A DNA stretch of 64,000 nt from Hormiphora californensis (Eukaryota > Ctenophora > Tentaculata > Cydippida > Pleurobrachiidae). Location: the NCBI GenBank assembly GCA_020137815.1, contig CM035357.1, positions 1,907,020-1,971,019 of the forward strand, given 5' to 3'. This document shows, in pieces, positions 40,121-52,148 of this stretch (the stretch's first letter is position 1; every line of letters starts with the position of its first letter). Made by a program: the position numbers and the translations under genes. The notes under the pieces were generated by a model. The model was not told the DNA's origin. It searched no databases and saw only the letters and a list, made by a program, of their open reading frames with translations.

Positions 40121-42059
40121 GATGTGGGTGGTCAGGATAAGATAAGACCCCTTTGGAGGCATTACTTTGCCGGCACACAGGTAATAATACCCCCCCCCCC
40201 CCCCCCCCATATAACAGCCCTATCATAACACGTCATATATGTCACATTTTGTTACGTCATTTTGGGTATCGCGGGTGTGGGGCGATCTGATTTTGATTTC
40301 TTGCTCTCTCAGGAAACCTGTTCTCTGAGCTGTCAAGTTCTAACCCCCCCTCCCGTTCTAACGTCCGATTTTAATTAAAAAAGATGCACCCACCGATTTT
40401 ATTACGAACTGACGTTACAAAGTTGTGCAAGACGAACTAGAAGAGATTCTAAATCATTTCTCTGATGCCGATATATTATATCTCAATCAAAAAGTGGGGA
40501 ACCCATCTAAAGGCTATTAATTTTACGACATTCCTATTGATTGGAAAGGGTTGGATTTGTCACGAGATTTACTATCTAGAACACTTTAGAAACAGAATTC
40601 AATAACTGCTAACCCCTTCCTCTACGACCCCCCCCCCTTACTGTTCGAGACAGTCTGAAACCCACCATTATAACTATAAAACCCGTCCCTCTTCCTACAG
40701 GGTCTGATATTATAGACAACTATAAAACCCGTCCCTCTAACTCAGGGTCTGATATTATAGACAACTTTAAAACCCTTCTTTCTAGAGGGTCTGATATTAC
40801 AGACCACTCTAAAAAATTTTCTCCATAGAGGGTCTGACAATTATTATAAACTCCTTTTTTTCTCCAGGGACTTATATTCGTTGTGGATTGTGCAGACAGA
40901 GACAGGGTAGAGGAGGCCCGACACGAACTGCACCGGATTATTAATGACAGAGAAATGCGGGAAGCTGTTGTTCTAATATTCGCTAACAAACAGGATCTAC
41001 AAGATGGTAATTATATTTTTAGTAACCACACACACTTGACACACAATACACATCACACATGTGTTTTTAATTGTCTCCTGGTGTAGTGGAATGGTTACCA
41101 AATTGTTTGGAAATGTAACCAAGTGTGTTGTGTAACCGTTTGTGTAACCATAACAATGCCGTTTTCCGACGGCGACCACTATAAAAGCATGTTACACCCT
41201 GAAACCGTTAGATCACTCAATTCCTCTCGACCAGTAAACGTCGTAACGCGCGATGTCATGAGCGTGGCGCGCGGTGTACAAAAGTACATCGTTTCAGCAG
41301 TGCTGTACTCCGACCGTGAGAGGATATAGGGTTTGAATTGCAATTTTGGTCGCCGGGAAAATCTCCTCACGAAGATCAAATCAAGTGAAACTTCTTCCCA
41401 GTATTAATTTCACACTATCGTGTGAGAGAATGTAATAATAATATTCTCACATTCCTCTTTTTCAGCTATGCGACCGCAAGAGATCCAAGAAAAGCTCGGA
41501 CTTTCTAAAATCGGAGACCGGAAATGGTAATATATACAGGGTGGTCCAATATGTCACAATCTGCATACTGGATCATTTCTCTCCATAATAATATGTCACA
41601 ATCTGCATACTGGATCATTTCTCTCCACGCATAATATTATTGTTGTCACACAGAGAGGAGATGTATGTGTATTTAGCTATCAAAGACACAACGATGCATC
41701 TCTTATCGGTATTGACATGAAATGGACAATGATAGTGATAATTGACTGAGTTTTTATTATTCTCTCTGGGCTGAAGGAGAATAATAAAAACTCTGTCCAT
41801 CTAAATGAGGTAGATATAAACATACTGGTCCGATCATCCAACTGTCTGTCTGCTGATAAATTGCCTTGCTCGACCCTCTTTCCGTGCGCAAATGTAAATG
41901 ATGGACAAAAGTAGAACATAATCATAATATTAATAACCACTGTCTGTCTCCTGATAACTAACATACTAATTTCCTAGGTTTGTACAGCCTTCCTGTTCGA
42001 CCACCGGTGATGGACTTTACGAGGGACTTAACTGGCTGACAGCTAATGTGAAATCTTAG
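40121..42059 (+). CDS. ARF6: ARF6-type small GTPase, N-terminal exon(s) not found
   Basis: Exons 40121-40180 ([21 protein letters not shown]3 motif), 40868-41006 ([20 protein letters not shown] ... [10 protein letters not shown]4), 41466-41526 ([19 protein letters not shown]) and 41978-42059 ([17 protein letters not shown]5, then NWLTANVKS stop) join in perfect phase. [20 protein letters not shown] and the NVKS tail fit ARF6 better than ARF1-5. Membrane-bound GTPase of endocytic recycling and actin regulation. The P-loop and myristoylated N terminus (about 64 residues) are not visible in the preceding homopolymer-rich stretch. Confidence 0.88.
40645..40867. repeat. About 55-bp tandem repeat carrying acceptor-like ends, before an ARF6 exon
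   Basis: Four degenerate units of caGGGTCTGATATTATAGAC. Each is preceded by a pyrimidine tract and AG. The array runs into the true acceptor ctccag at 40867. Confidence 0.75.
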
Positions 42060-42075
42060 AAAATGGACTGAGAGA

Positions 42076-42084
42076 GAGATAGAG

Positions 42085-42153
<69 letters not shown>

Positions 42154-42185
42154 GAGAGAGAACGAGATAGAGAGAGAGATAGAGA
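42076..42185. repeat. (GA)n microsatellite
   Basis: About 100 bp of GA with gagata variants, 3' of the ARF6-type gene. Confidence 0.9.
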
Positions 42186-42443
42186 TTGACTGAAACTGAG
42201 CTTTCTTACACATTTCATTGCAATTGGGCGCATTTTAAGAATATTCTGTTTTTTGATGAAAGATAATGGTTTATTACGAATATGTTGAGTGTGATCGGGA
42301 AATGAAATTAGGGCACTGTTCAGTATAGGACAGGGATTTGAATTTATAAATTCATGAAGAATCGTGATGAATATCAGCCGAAATTGTAAAATGTTCTATT
42401 TAGAGGTCGCTGTGTTTTGCAAAAGGACATATATGATAGGGGG

Positions 42444-42631
42444 TATGTATAATCCCGGATAACTTGGATATTGATATCCTGACTAATATGGGTTTCCTGG
42501 ATGTCTATCCTGGTTTTCTGAGTTCTGTCTGACGGCGCCAGACCCGTTTTGATTCTCAGTGCGCTCAGATCGGGTCGGCGCCGCCGGTCATTCAGAGCTT
42601 GATTATATCCGTGTTACCCGGGATTATACAT
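42444..42631. mobile_element. 188-bp MITE containing a family F core
   Basis: Outer TIR tatgtataatcccgg / ccgggattatacata. The core (42516-42604) has ctgacggcgccagacccgtt ... cggcgccgccgg. Related cores at 43306-43395, 50503-50545 and 61160-61275. Confidence 0.7.
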
Positions 42632-42883
42632 ACTCATAATAATCTCCTTGCATCTGGGTGTTAACAACTACTGTTCAATAAAGAGTTGTACATGATCTAG
42701 GTTATAATATGAGAAAGTGATTATAGAGGATAAATATTTCGAGAGAAAGAGAGAGAGGGAAACTCTATTTTTTGGAGAATTATCAGTTCCTCCTAACAAA
42801 CCCACACTTACACTTGATTGTTTTGTATTCACCACTAATAAACCTTAAAAAGATGACTGTTTTACTTCTCGGAAAATGTTGGT

Positions 42884-43256
42884 AACGAAATTACCCCTAC
42901 CTGAGGCGTTGCGGTAGTAAGGGGAAACTCTAACTGAATGGCATCCCATTAATGGGATCCCATCAACAGTAAAACTCTAACTGATAATGAACCACAGTAA
43001 TGGTTCTTTCTCTGTATTCTCTCTGTAGGCAGTACATCTATGTAATGCCTACTGCAGCGAGAAAGAACTATAGGGCATGCCCGGGCGTGGGCGCGCACAC
43101 AGAGAGAATACAGAGAAAGAACCATCACTGTGGTCCATTATCAGTTAGAGTTTTACTGTTGATGGGATCCCATTAATGGGATGCCATTCAGTTAGAGTTT
43201 CCCCTAAGGCACGTTCTAGCGTGCTGGCAAGGTAGGGGTAATTTCGTCACCAACGG
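42884..43256. mobile_element. 373-bp fold-back element with family D ends
   Basis: Almost the whole element is one inverted repeat (ttggtaacgaaattacccct ... aggggtaatttcgtcaccaa; inner aactctaactgaatggcatc / gatgccattcagttagagtt). Its outer ends match the family D termini. Confidence 0.9.
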
Positions 43257-44044
43257 GAAATGGAGGGTTTGGAATTGGTATGGCCGTGCTGAATTCCACG
43301 GTGTATAATATTGCTGTCTGGCGGCGCCGACCCGATCTGAGTACACTGTCGCTCGTGCTGTTGAGAATCAAAACGGGGTCGACACCACGAGATCGATCGG
43401 TATGATATTCCACCGTCCACTGAAGGGCAGACTGAACCGATGACATGTTGTACATAGGGTACGGTGTTCCCATGTGGGCTGTCAGCGCAATGCTCGCAGC
43501 AGGCAGCAATTCACGACCGCAGCTAACCACCCCTCGCTCTGGTCACAATTGAGCGAAGTAGTACCATTACCAACGTTGCTGCGGGGGGAGTCAGGTGACA
43601 GGATTTTCTGACTCCCTGTGGCAGCCTAGGGCCTAATCTCATGGGGGGGGGGGGGTGCTGCGGGTCCTTCGCAGGAAGGACCTGGGGAGGGAGGTCTCTC
43701 TGGGGAAAGGCCAGGGATAGGTCCCGTAGCCGCGATCCTGGGGCCTGATGGATCAATAAAGTGCGGTCAACTGTAACAAATGGTATTAACACAAATTGAG
43801 GGAATCCTGCCCTACGACCAACACGATAACACTTAGTAAATATATACCAACATTACTCAAGTGCCAATAAAGCTTTTGTGCAAGGGCTCCTGTTGCTCCA
43901 ATAACAGGCACCGGCGGGCCAGAATCTGGCCGGGTGAACTTTCTTGAAAAACCGAGTAGGGGCCAGGAGCCCCTGGGGAACCTCTGCCAAAATTTCTAAT
44001 CTCGGCACAGGATAAGTATGTCTGAATTGCACTGTACCTAACAG

Positions 44045-44130
44045 CTCCGTGGTCTAATGGCCACAATCTGGGCTAAGAAGCATAAGATGCCAGGTTCAAA
44101 TCCCGGTCAGGCGACTTTATAGATATCTTT
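44045..44130 (+). ncRNA. tRNA-like sequence with Pol III terminator (SINE-like)
   Basis: agctccgTGGTCTAATGG (A box; resembles the start of an Arg tRNA), GGTTCAAATCC (B box) and a tttttt stop 30 bp later. Acceptor and anticodon stems pair poorly, so a tRNA-derived SINE or pseudogene is likelier than a tRNA. Confidence 0.45.
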
Positions 44131-44219
44131 TTTCACTATTGCTTGATATTGAAACATTTAAATTTCCGATAGTATCGGCGATACACGATACAACAAAACA
44201 AATATGACAAAGACCAGAA

Positions 44220-45889
44220 ACTGGATTCTGGCAAACTAACAGCACCCGAAAACACCATAGATCAAGCAGAGCTACTGGCAATACAATTGGTAATAAAGAA
44301 ACTGCTAGAAATGGGAATAAAGGAGCCACACCTAGTGATCCACACCGACTCTAGCACTACACTATCCCTCACTCGAAGGCGATGACATTACTCTTAACAA
44401 GCCTAAAAATTCCTAATGCCATCGACCAGACAAAACACACCGATATAACCTTCGAACAAAACTCCCAACTGAGCAAGAACAAAGTAATAAACGCGTACAC
44501 AGATGGGTCAAGAATTAAGATAGACTCAACACACATGACAGGGGCAGGAGCCATAATCTACATGGATAACCAGGAAATCATCCTTCAAGAGCCCCTTGCA
44601 CCCGAAAACACCATAAACCAAGCTACTGGCAATACCAAGCTACTGGCAATACATATGGTAATAAAGAAACTACTAGAAATGGAAACAAAGGAGTCACACC
44701 TAGTGATCCACACCGACTCTAGCACTACACTGAGAAGACTGACAAGAAACTTCTCAAACTCAAAACAACTAACCGAAACTATACGAAGTATACACGAACT
44801 GCAAAGAGATAATGGCGTAGAAATAGTAATTAGTAAAGGTGAAGGCCCATGCAAACGTAGAAGGTAATGAGAGGGCAGATCAAATAGCAAAACAAGCGAC
44901 TGCAAACAGCAAAAACACCCAGAATGCACTGGGACAAACAACCCCCATAGGAATTTCGCGCGGAGGAACCTGCATTCTCCAGCCTTTTCATCACGCGAAT
45001 GAAGGTGGTTATCCAAGAAAAAACTAGCTAAAGTCCTGGAGAAAACAGGCATTCGTGCAATCATTGTTTACTGCCGCGTTCCCCCTGTCAACACTGTCTG
45101 GCTGGAGAGGGGCGAGAATGGGAGAGAAAGAGGGGGTAGCTGTCAAGTGAATACCTACAACAATGGGAGAAAATTATGACACCAAGTGTCACTAACTATA
45201 GCTATGTATCTGTGCATTAATCTAAATAAAACACAGATAGTATTATATTTTCTACAATATTATGTTACCTCCCGTTTTTTGGGAGTCTGTAAGTTAAATA
45301 TTTTCTGAGATACACCAGACAAAGTTGAAAGGGGGAACGCGGCAATAGACAATGACTGCACTAATGCCTGTTTTCTCCAGGACTTTAGCTAGTTTTTTCT
45401 TGGATAACCACCTTCATTCGCGTGACGAAAAGGCTGGAGAATGCAGGTTCCTCCGCGCGAAATTCCTATGGGGGAAAGAGTCAAATAACGACAAAGCTGA
45501 AACAACAACACAAGACAGGGATAATCGCCGAACTAAAGACAAAAAATTACTCTGAGTTTACCACAACGATTATCGGGAAGATTATTAAAGAAAACACAAA
45601 ACTAACAATCAAAAACAAGGAAACAATGAGAAGTCTGACACTGGCCATATCGGGCCAGAACAACCTGGGAAGCGCCCTCTCCCACAGAGACCCTTCCATA
45701 AATCCCAACTGTGAGTTATGCGGGGAAAGAGAAAACTCCAAACACAAACTACTAAACTGTCCTGACCTTGACCACCTCAGATACACCCAAGAGTATCAAA
45801 ACATCAAAGAAAACATTTACAATGAAGACGAGCCACTGGAACTAAGGAAACTCACCAATGTAGTCACCAAATCCGGTCTATTCAAATAA
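44220..45889 (+). mobile_element. Decayed LINE 3' part with RNase H domain
   Basis: 44382-44867 encodes an RNase H domain (NAYTDGSRI; VIHTDSSTTL). The terminal part (AHANVEGNERADQIAKQA) is in another frame at about 44839. 45422-45889 encodes the C-terminal zinc-knuckle segment (NCELCGERENSKHKLLNCPD), typical of I/Jockey-group LINEs. Upstream, 44220-44385 is a partial second copy that retains the catalytic-Glu region (AELLAI) which the main copy has altered (TKLLAI). A palindromic insertion (44945-45088 versus 45330-45472) splits it. Not functional as read. Confidence 0.75.
44945..45472. repeat. 140-bp inverted duplication of LINE sequence around a 240-bp spacer
   Basis: 44945-45088 and 45330-45472 are near-perfect reverse complements (cccataggaatttcgcgcgg / ccgcgcgaaattcctatggg). 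The inverted arm duplicates the LINE coding strand in reverse. Confidence 0.85.
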
Positions 45890-46142
45890 AACATAACGCT
45901 ACCACCAAAATGATTCTATACCAACGGTAGTTTAAAAGTGCACACTGGCAAAGTCCTGATCTCATCAGGTAGAGTCTGTTGAAACCATCACGGCAGAAGC
46001 AAATCCGCAACTAGCAAAAGCGCAATACAAACCAAGTCACTAGCCTTTGGACTGGCCCCCCACAGCTAGATCGGCAAAACAAAAAAAGAACAGCGCCACC
46101 TGGGTCGACTCGATCATAGCTGCTATGACGACTCGATGGACC

Positions 46143-47012
46143 GAACCCTACCACTGTACCGGGTACAGTGGTAGGGTGTGCTATTTTTCCCAACTCATAA
46201 ATCAAATCCAATTTTCACAAAGTTTACCCCTAGAATGAGTTCCTACGATCATTCTAAAACATTTGGTAAAAAAATTTTAGTCCTACCCTGGCCCAATTAC
46301 GTGGGCCGATGTATGCCCATATATGGGCATATTCATATCAAAAAATGTTTTTTGGGGCGTTATTTCGAAAAAACCACACATATGAATCGCCTCATGAGAA
46401 CCAGTACAACTATTATTTCCAGTCTGCACCTTCAGAACTCCATTTTATAATGAAAATTTTATTTTTTTTCATCTTTTTTTCTTGCACATTTTCCTACTTT
46501 GCAGTATTAGTTGAGACGAATTTTAACTTTTTGAGATTTTATTTGTCGGAAACCAAATTCCGGTTGTAACCGACTACTTTTGACCTGCTGAACACGATCC
46601 CGTTCATGAAAAAGCTCTCAAAATTGAAGAAAATGGCCAAAATGAACATTTTTAGTCAAAAATGAACATTTTTGGTCCAAAATGAACATTTTCAGGTCAA
46701 AAATGACCTTTGGCTAACTTTCATGATACACATCCATTCTGATCGGTATCAAACCGCTGAACACGACCCTGACCATAAAAGTTGATATCAAGAACATGCC
46801 AAACACTGGTGTAAAACACACATATTTTCCTTTTTTCGGTAAAAAAGTAAACTTTTTTAATCGTCTGGCCCACGTAATTGACATACACTATCCCAATTCC
46901 GTTTTCAGGATGTAGTAGACAATTGTCCATAGTTTCATATCTACCCTTAACCTTTTGGCCAAGTCGACAAAATTTTCACTTAGCACACCCTACTGTACCC
47001 CGATCAGCTGTC
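46143..47012. mobile_element. 830-bp TIR element, copy 1
   Basis: Ends GGTACAGTGGTAGGGTGTGC and TAGCACACCCTACTGTACC. AT-rich interior with repeated aaaatgaacattt units, no ORF. Preceded by a perfect palindrome (ccctaccactgtacc / ggtacagtggtaggg) at 46143-46176. Confidence 0.85.
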
Positions 47013-47072
47013 AGAGCATTGGCCTGACCCTATTCGAGCGGAACTGTGGTCAGAGCATTGGCCTGACAGCCG
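47009..47072. repeat. Family E repeat copy
   Basis: ctgtcagagcattggcctga ... gtcagagcattggcctgaca, the cleanest copy. Confidence 0.75.
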
Positions 47073-47502
47073 ATCAGAGGTACACGCCTGGAAACAGGCA
47101 GGTGGTAGTGCACAAATGGTGCCTCATCATGGTGAAGATGAACGCGCACTATCGTTCGGCGATTTAACCTATTCTGGGGAAACCCAGTACCGTAAGACTG
47201 GTACAGTAGTACTAGTGCGCCTGCTGTTGGTGGTGACCTTCATGCTCTTTATCGGAACAGTTCTCGTCTGTCGACTCGTGTCTTCCAATGGAAGGGTACT
47301 ACTAGGGGGTACCGGGGAAACCCGGCGCTACCTTGGTGGGACCTGACCGGGAGATCGAGCACGGCGCTCTGGGCAGCCATGTGTGTTGGTGACCTGAGGA
47401 GAGAATTGTGAAATCAAGGGAACGCTGCTCCCCAACGACAGCAAGTGGGTGGAAGTACGGGAGGTACACGACACACACACACACACACCAACGTTGCACG
47501 GT

Positions 47503-48335
47503 GTACACACGGTGTGCTATTTTTCCCAACTCATAAATCAAATCCAATTTTCACAAAGGTTACCCCTAGAATGAGTTCCTACGATCATTCTAAAACATTT
47601 GGTAAAAAAATTTTAGTCCTACCCTGGCCCAATTACGTGGGCCGATGTATGCCCATATATGGGCATATTCATATCAAAAAATGTTTTTTTGGGGCGTTAT
47701 TTCGAAAAAACCACACATATGAATCGCCTCATGAGAACCAGTATAACCATTATTTCCAGTCTGCACCTACAGAACTCCATTTTATAATGAAAAATTTATT
47801 TTTTTAATCTTTTTTTCTTGCACATTTTCCTACTTTGCAGTATTAGTGGAGACGAATTTTTACTTTTTGAGACTTTATTTGTCGTAAAGCAAATTCCGGT
47901 TGTAACCGACTAATTTTGACCTGCTGAACACGATCCCGTTCATGAAATAGCTCTCAAAATTGAAGAAAATGACCAAAATGAACATTTTTAGTCAAAAATG
48001 AACATTTTCAGGTCAAAAATGAACATTTTCAGGTCAAAATGAACTTTGGCTAACTTTCATGATACACATCCATTCTGATCGGTATCAAACCGCTGAACAC
48101 GACCCTGACCATAAAAAGTTGATACCAAAAACATGCCAAACACTGGTGTAAAACACACATATTTTCCTTTTTTCGGTAAAATAGTAAAAATTTTTAATCG
48201 CCTGGCCCACGTAATTGACATACACTACCCCAATTCCGTTTTCAGGATGTAGTAGACAATTGTCCATAGTTTCATATCTACCCTTAACCTATTGGCCAAG
48301 TCGACAAAATTTTCACTTAGCACACCCTAGTGTAC
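47503..48335. mobile_element. 830-bp TIR element, copy 2
   Basis: Same orientation as and highly similar to copy 1 (ggtgtgctatttttcccaac ... ttcacttagcacaccctagt). Differences are point changes and small indels. Confidence 0.88.
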
Positions 48336-48645
48336 AGTCAGTGTCTGACAGCACGCAGGTAACACCGTGCCCAAATAATTCAGTGATTAACAGAGATTTT
48401 GTGGAAAGGGGAACTCTAATTATACACGTGAATCATGGTTATACACTGACACAAGGATTATAGGATACACCAACATATTCTCTGCTCTCTCTCAACGCTC
48501 CTTCCCCTCAGATCCTATTTTCCCTTTTTTCACGTGTCACAAGGTCCACAGGACGTATACCAGCACCCCCTCATCAGCTCTTTTACGAAATGTTTTGCTA
48601 AAGTCTTTACAGTATTTGTATAATCTCTAAAACACCACGCTCAAA

Positions 48646-51600
48646 TTAGTTCTTCTTTCCCTTCCTCTTTTTCCCCTTCCTGCCCCCCTCATTATATCCC
48701 TTCTTCTTTTCCTCACACAGCCCACAACTATCCGCACAGAACCTCTTCATCATCCGTGGCTTCTTCTTGCATGCTCCCTGAGCCGCCATAATGTCACAGT
48801 GATGCTTCTCCTTACTTCCTTCCTCCCGTTCCTTGCAGTGTACTCGCACTTCAGGACCTGGAATAACACATTGGTTACGAAATAATACATTGGTTATTAT
48901 ATTACGAAATAACCCCTTTAAGGGGTCGCCTCGCGCTGGCAAGGGAGGGGTAACTTCGTTACCAAAATAATACAGATAACGAGTTCTGATTGGTTGTTTA
49001 CTTGTTTCGGTCGGTTCCTGATCTAAAGAGTAAAGAAACACTGGACGTATTCAACTTACTTAGAGAATCGGGATCTGACTTTTTCTGATACTGGTTATTC
49101 ACTTTGAAGCCTGTAAAAGTGATAAATTAAAGAAACCGCTGTCAGAGCATTTTCATGACCCTATTCTCACATCGGGGTGCGTGAGAACCGTGGTCAGAGC
49201 ATTTAATCAATCAATTAATCAATTAATTAATTAATTAATCAATTAATTGGCAGCTGACACAGGAACTTACTGAGCCAGTAGCCACAGTTGAGGTTACTAC
49301 AAACATTAGCACGTGCAACGTGCATGTATCCTCCCAGGCCCCAGTTAGTTCCCCAACTGTTCCGCATATTGAAATAGTCTTTGGTGTAACCCACAAGGGT
49401 CATGGCATGGTTCACGTTTGCTCCTCCGCAATTCTCGTTGTAAACCCCTGGAGAATGAGGTTGTTAGTTCGTCTGTGCAGTGTGTGTGTGTGTGTAGTGT
49501 GTGTGTGTATTATGTAGTGTGTACTATACACAGTCACGCAGTGTTGCTGGTATAACAGTGGACGGGGAAATGATGGTCAGATTACAGATCAGTGGCCAAT
49601 TACCAATCCAATTCAAAACAAGCAAAAAAGCCGATTTAGCATTGAAATTTCTGTACTAGAACAGTATACTGTTTCAGGGCGGTGGAGTCCTTCCCCTCAC
49701 CCCATAAATATACCGCAAAAATATACCCCATAAATACACCTACATTTCAAGAATTACAAAGTAATACAAGATTTAATAATTGTTATAAATCTTGTAATCT
49801 TGTATTACTAATCAGCTCCAGAATCTTGATCCTGTCGAGCGCTTTACCAGAAATCCCTTTTAAATAAGCAAAGATACCTTTCAAGATTCGTTCATTCAAA
49901 TTACCTTTACTATACTTGTAGAAGTTGTTGCTGACATACATTGCAATTGCAATGGGTCCATGGCTAGCAATCAACGCTTCCATCCCAGCGACACCGGGAT
50001 TAAATTTAGAACCCACGCCCAATTGTGAGAACATTCCCTTGTAAGCATTGGGATGAGAATGGTAGTTGCATGTGTTGTCTTTCCCATTGTACCCGTAGTC
50101 CTTTTTTTTCGTCATGTGCCGTGTCGTGGCGACCCATTCGTACGGAGCGTCATACCAGCCACCCTTGCAGCCGTCCTTCCTTCCTTCGTAAGAGCAATCG
50201 AGGATTTCCTAGGGACGAAGACATCAGTGACTTATTATTGACTAGGGGAATTATTATGGGGGAGTTGGGGGACTTATTATGGGGGAGTGCAGGATATATT
50301 TAGGCAAAATTGACAGTCAGAATGTGTGTGACCGAGAGTAATGTGAGTAGTGACCGGGTATCATGGTTATGTATGTGACCGGATATTACCGACCTGATCA
50401 GAGAGAGGAATGAGGTTTCCACTTCCCACTTTGTAGGCGTACTCAAGAGAAACCGTCTGAAAATTGAAAGCGTATTAGAATGGTGTAAAATGGTGTATCA
50501 AATCGTGCGACAGTGCAGATCGGGTGGGCACCGCCAGACAGGAATTATGCGACTCAAATATATATTAAGTTGGTTAATTGTTTTATCATTTACAGGAACC
50601 GACCGAAACAAGTAAACAACCAATCAGAACTCGTTATTTAGGTCACGTGACTGGTTATCAGCCAATCAGGGACCAGTATTTCCTGATTCGGTCGGTTCCT
50701 GATCATTTATATACCGATGCAAAAGCCCAACATGATCCGCAAGTCCCCTGATTCTTGCCCGGGACTACATATCCCTTTTTCACCCAACAAAGCTCATCGG
50801 GTGTATTTGATCGAATGAGGCGTGATGGTGGACCGCTCTCTTCAGCATTTCGTGCTATGGGGGGTGAAATGAGGGGTGAAATGAGGGGTGAGGTGAGGTG
50901 AGGTGAGGTGAAATGAGGGGTGAAATGAGGGGTGAAATGAGGGGTGAGGTGAGGTGAGGGGTGAGGTGAGGTGAGGTGACTGGTGAGGTGAGGTGAGGTG
51001 AAATGAGGGGTGAGGTGAGGACATCTTACCTATATCAGTGAGATTGACACTGATTCCCAAATGTAACTTCATCTCTTCATCACTCTGAGTGTGAAAAACA
51101 ATAAATCAGATATTATATTATTATCCCTTCGTATCGTCCGATCTACTCAAACTTTCAATAGAAAAGTCAGTGTATGTCATATATCACGTGACCAAAATAA
51201 TTTGGCCCCACCACTTTCAAAACTTCCCCTACTATACATGCCTGGACACAACAACAAACAACCAAAGACAAACTAAGTTATATATACTCCATTTTTTTTC
51301 AACTGTTCACCCCCCAAAGTCGTGTGCGGAATTGTTTTGCGCGTTTATCACATGTTAACGTGTAGCGCACGCAGTGTTAATTAAAATATCGCACGCGCAC
51401 GAGTTGAGGGGTGAACAGTTGAATAAAAATGGACTTTACCATGGCAGTGAATTGGTTGACGGATTCAGCGTATGATGATAGCCCATGTGCATAGTTCCGG
51501 TTGTGCAATCTGCAGTGCCGGACGTTCTTGATAAATGTCAGTGCTCGTGTCGCTCTGTGGAAATTGGTTTGAGTTCGACGCATTTCCTATCTATCCCTAA

Positions 51601-52148
51601 TAAAACCTTGATGTGTGCTTCAACTCCCTTTTCAATAAGAAGAGTATGAACAGAATCCCTGTTACCCGGCCCAGTCTCCACTCCCCAACCCCCGGTCCCA
51701 ACCCCAGTCTCCACTCCCCAACCCCCGGTCCCAACCCCAGTCTCCACTCCCCTACCCCCGGTCCCAACCCCAGTCAACCCACAAACTTACTCTTCTTCGA
51801 CTGCCATTTCTTGCATCTGAGGACTCATAGAACCAAAGTTAGCAGTCACAGACACAGTTTTCTTCTTGTAGTAAGTTTTCATATATTTGTCATACGCGTC
51901 CTGATAAAATGGAGAGAATTTAGAGTCACAAATAAAGCATGTATGACAACACACCCGCAGAACCAACACACCAGCTACCGGTACATCAACAACAAAAAAC
52001 GTCAGAAACTCACGGCAAAGCTGTTAGAGTTGAGAATCTCATCGCTGACCCCCTCTGCCACGACTATGTCGTCTTCTTGGTCGGGTTCGAAGATGTAGCA
52101 CTGGCAGGTAGCTGCAAGCAGTGCTACAACAACAGCTTGTACCCACAT
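48646..52148 (-). CDS. Papain-family cathepsin with C-terminal ShK domain
   Basis: Exons: 52148-52014, 51900-51791, about 51585-51440, 51084-51030, 50839-50715, 50456-50394, 50208-49905, 49447-49271, 49110-49060, 48857-48646. Exon 1 is a signal peptide ([17 protein letters not shown]). Exons 2-4 are an I29-like propeptide ([20 protein letters not shown]). Exon 5 holds the active-site Cys ([14 protein letters not shown]). Exon 7 starts [17 protein letters not shown]. Exon 8 has the catalytic His ([10 protein letters not shown]) and Asn (RNSWGTNWG). Exon 10 encodes a six-Cys ShK module ([16 protein letters not shown] ... CADSCGLC) and a Lys-rich tail. Lysosomal or secreted C1A cysteine protease by family. 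Phases fit except between exons 2 and 3. Confidence 0.9.
48871..48965. repeat. Family D repeat copy in a cathepsin intron
   Basis: ttggttacgaaataa ... aggggtaacttcgttaccaa inverted ends. Confidence 0.7.
48975..49020. mobile_element. MITE-A fragment (right half)
   Basis: gagttctgattggttgttta then TTCGGTCGGTTCCTG; left half missing. Confidence 0.8.
50593..50701. mobile_element. MITE-A copy starting 14 nt inside a cathepsin intron, 8-bp TSD
   Basis: 109 bp, perfect TIRs. Flanked by atcattta on both sides. The 5' splice site of the catalytic-Cys exon (gtatat) is 13 nt away. Confidence 0.93.
50855..51028. repeat. (GGTGAGGTGA)n minisatellite against a splice donor
   Basis: About 165 bp of aggtgaggtgaaatgagggg variants, ending at the donor of cathepsin exon 51084-51030. 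Confidence 0.85.
51287..51433. mobile_element. MITE-G copy 2, starting 7 nt inside a cathepsin intron
   Basis: TCCATTTTTTTTCAACTG / CAGTTGAATAAAAATGGA ends. On the minus strand the intron begins GTAAAG and then enters the TIR at once. Confidence 0.88.
51664..51785. repeat. 33-bp minisatellite next to a splice donor
   Basis: Three and a half units of cagtctccactccccaaccc / ccggtcccaacccc between cathepsin exons 2 and 3, ending near the exon 2 donor. Confidence 0.85.

Noticed and set aside
43216-43792. Minus ORFs rich in Pro/Arg near 43.5 kb
   Set aside because: Lie in family F repeat and G/C runs; no motif.
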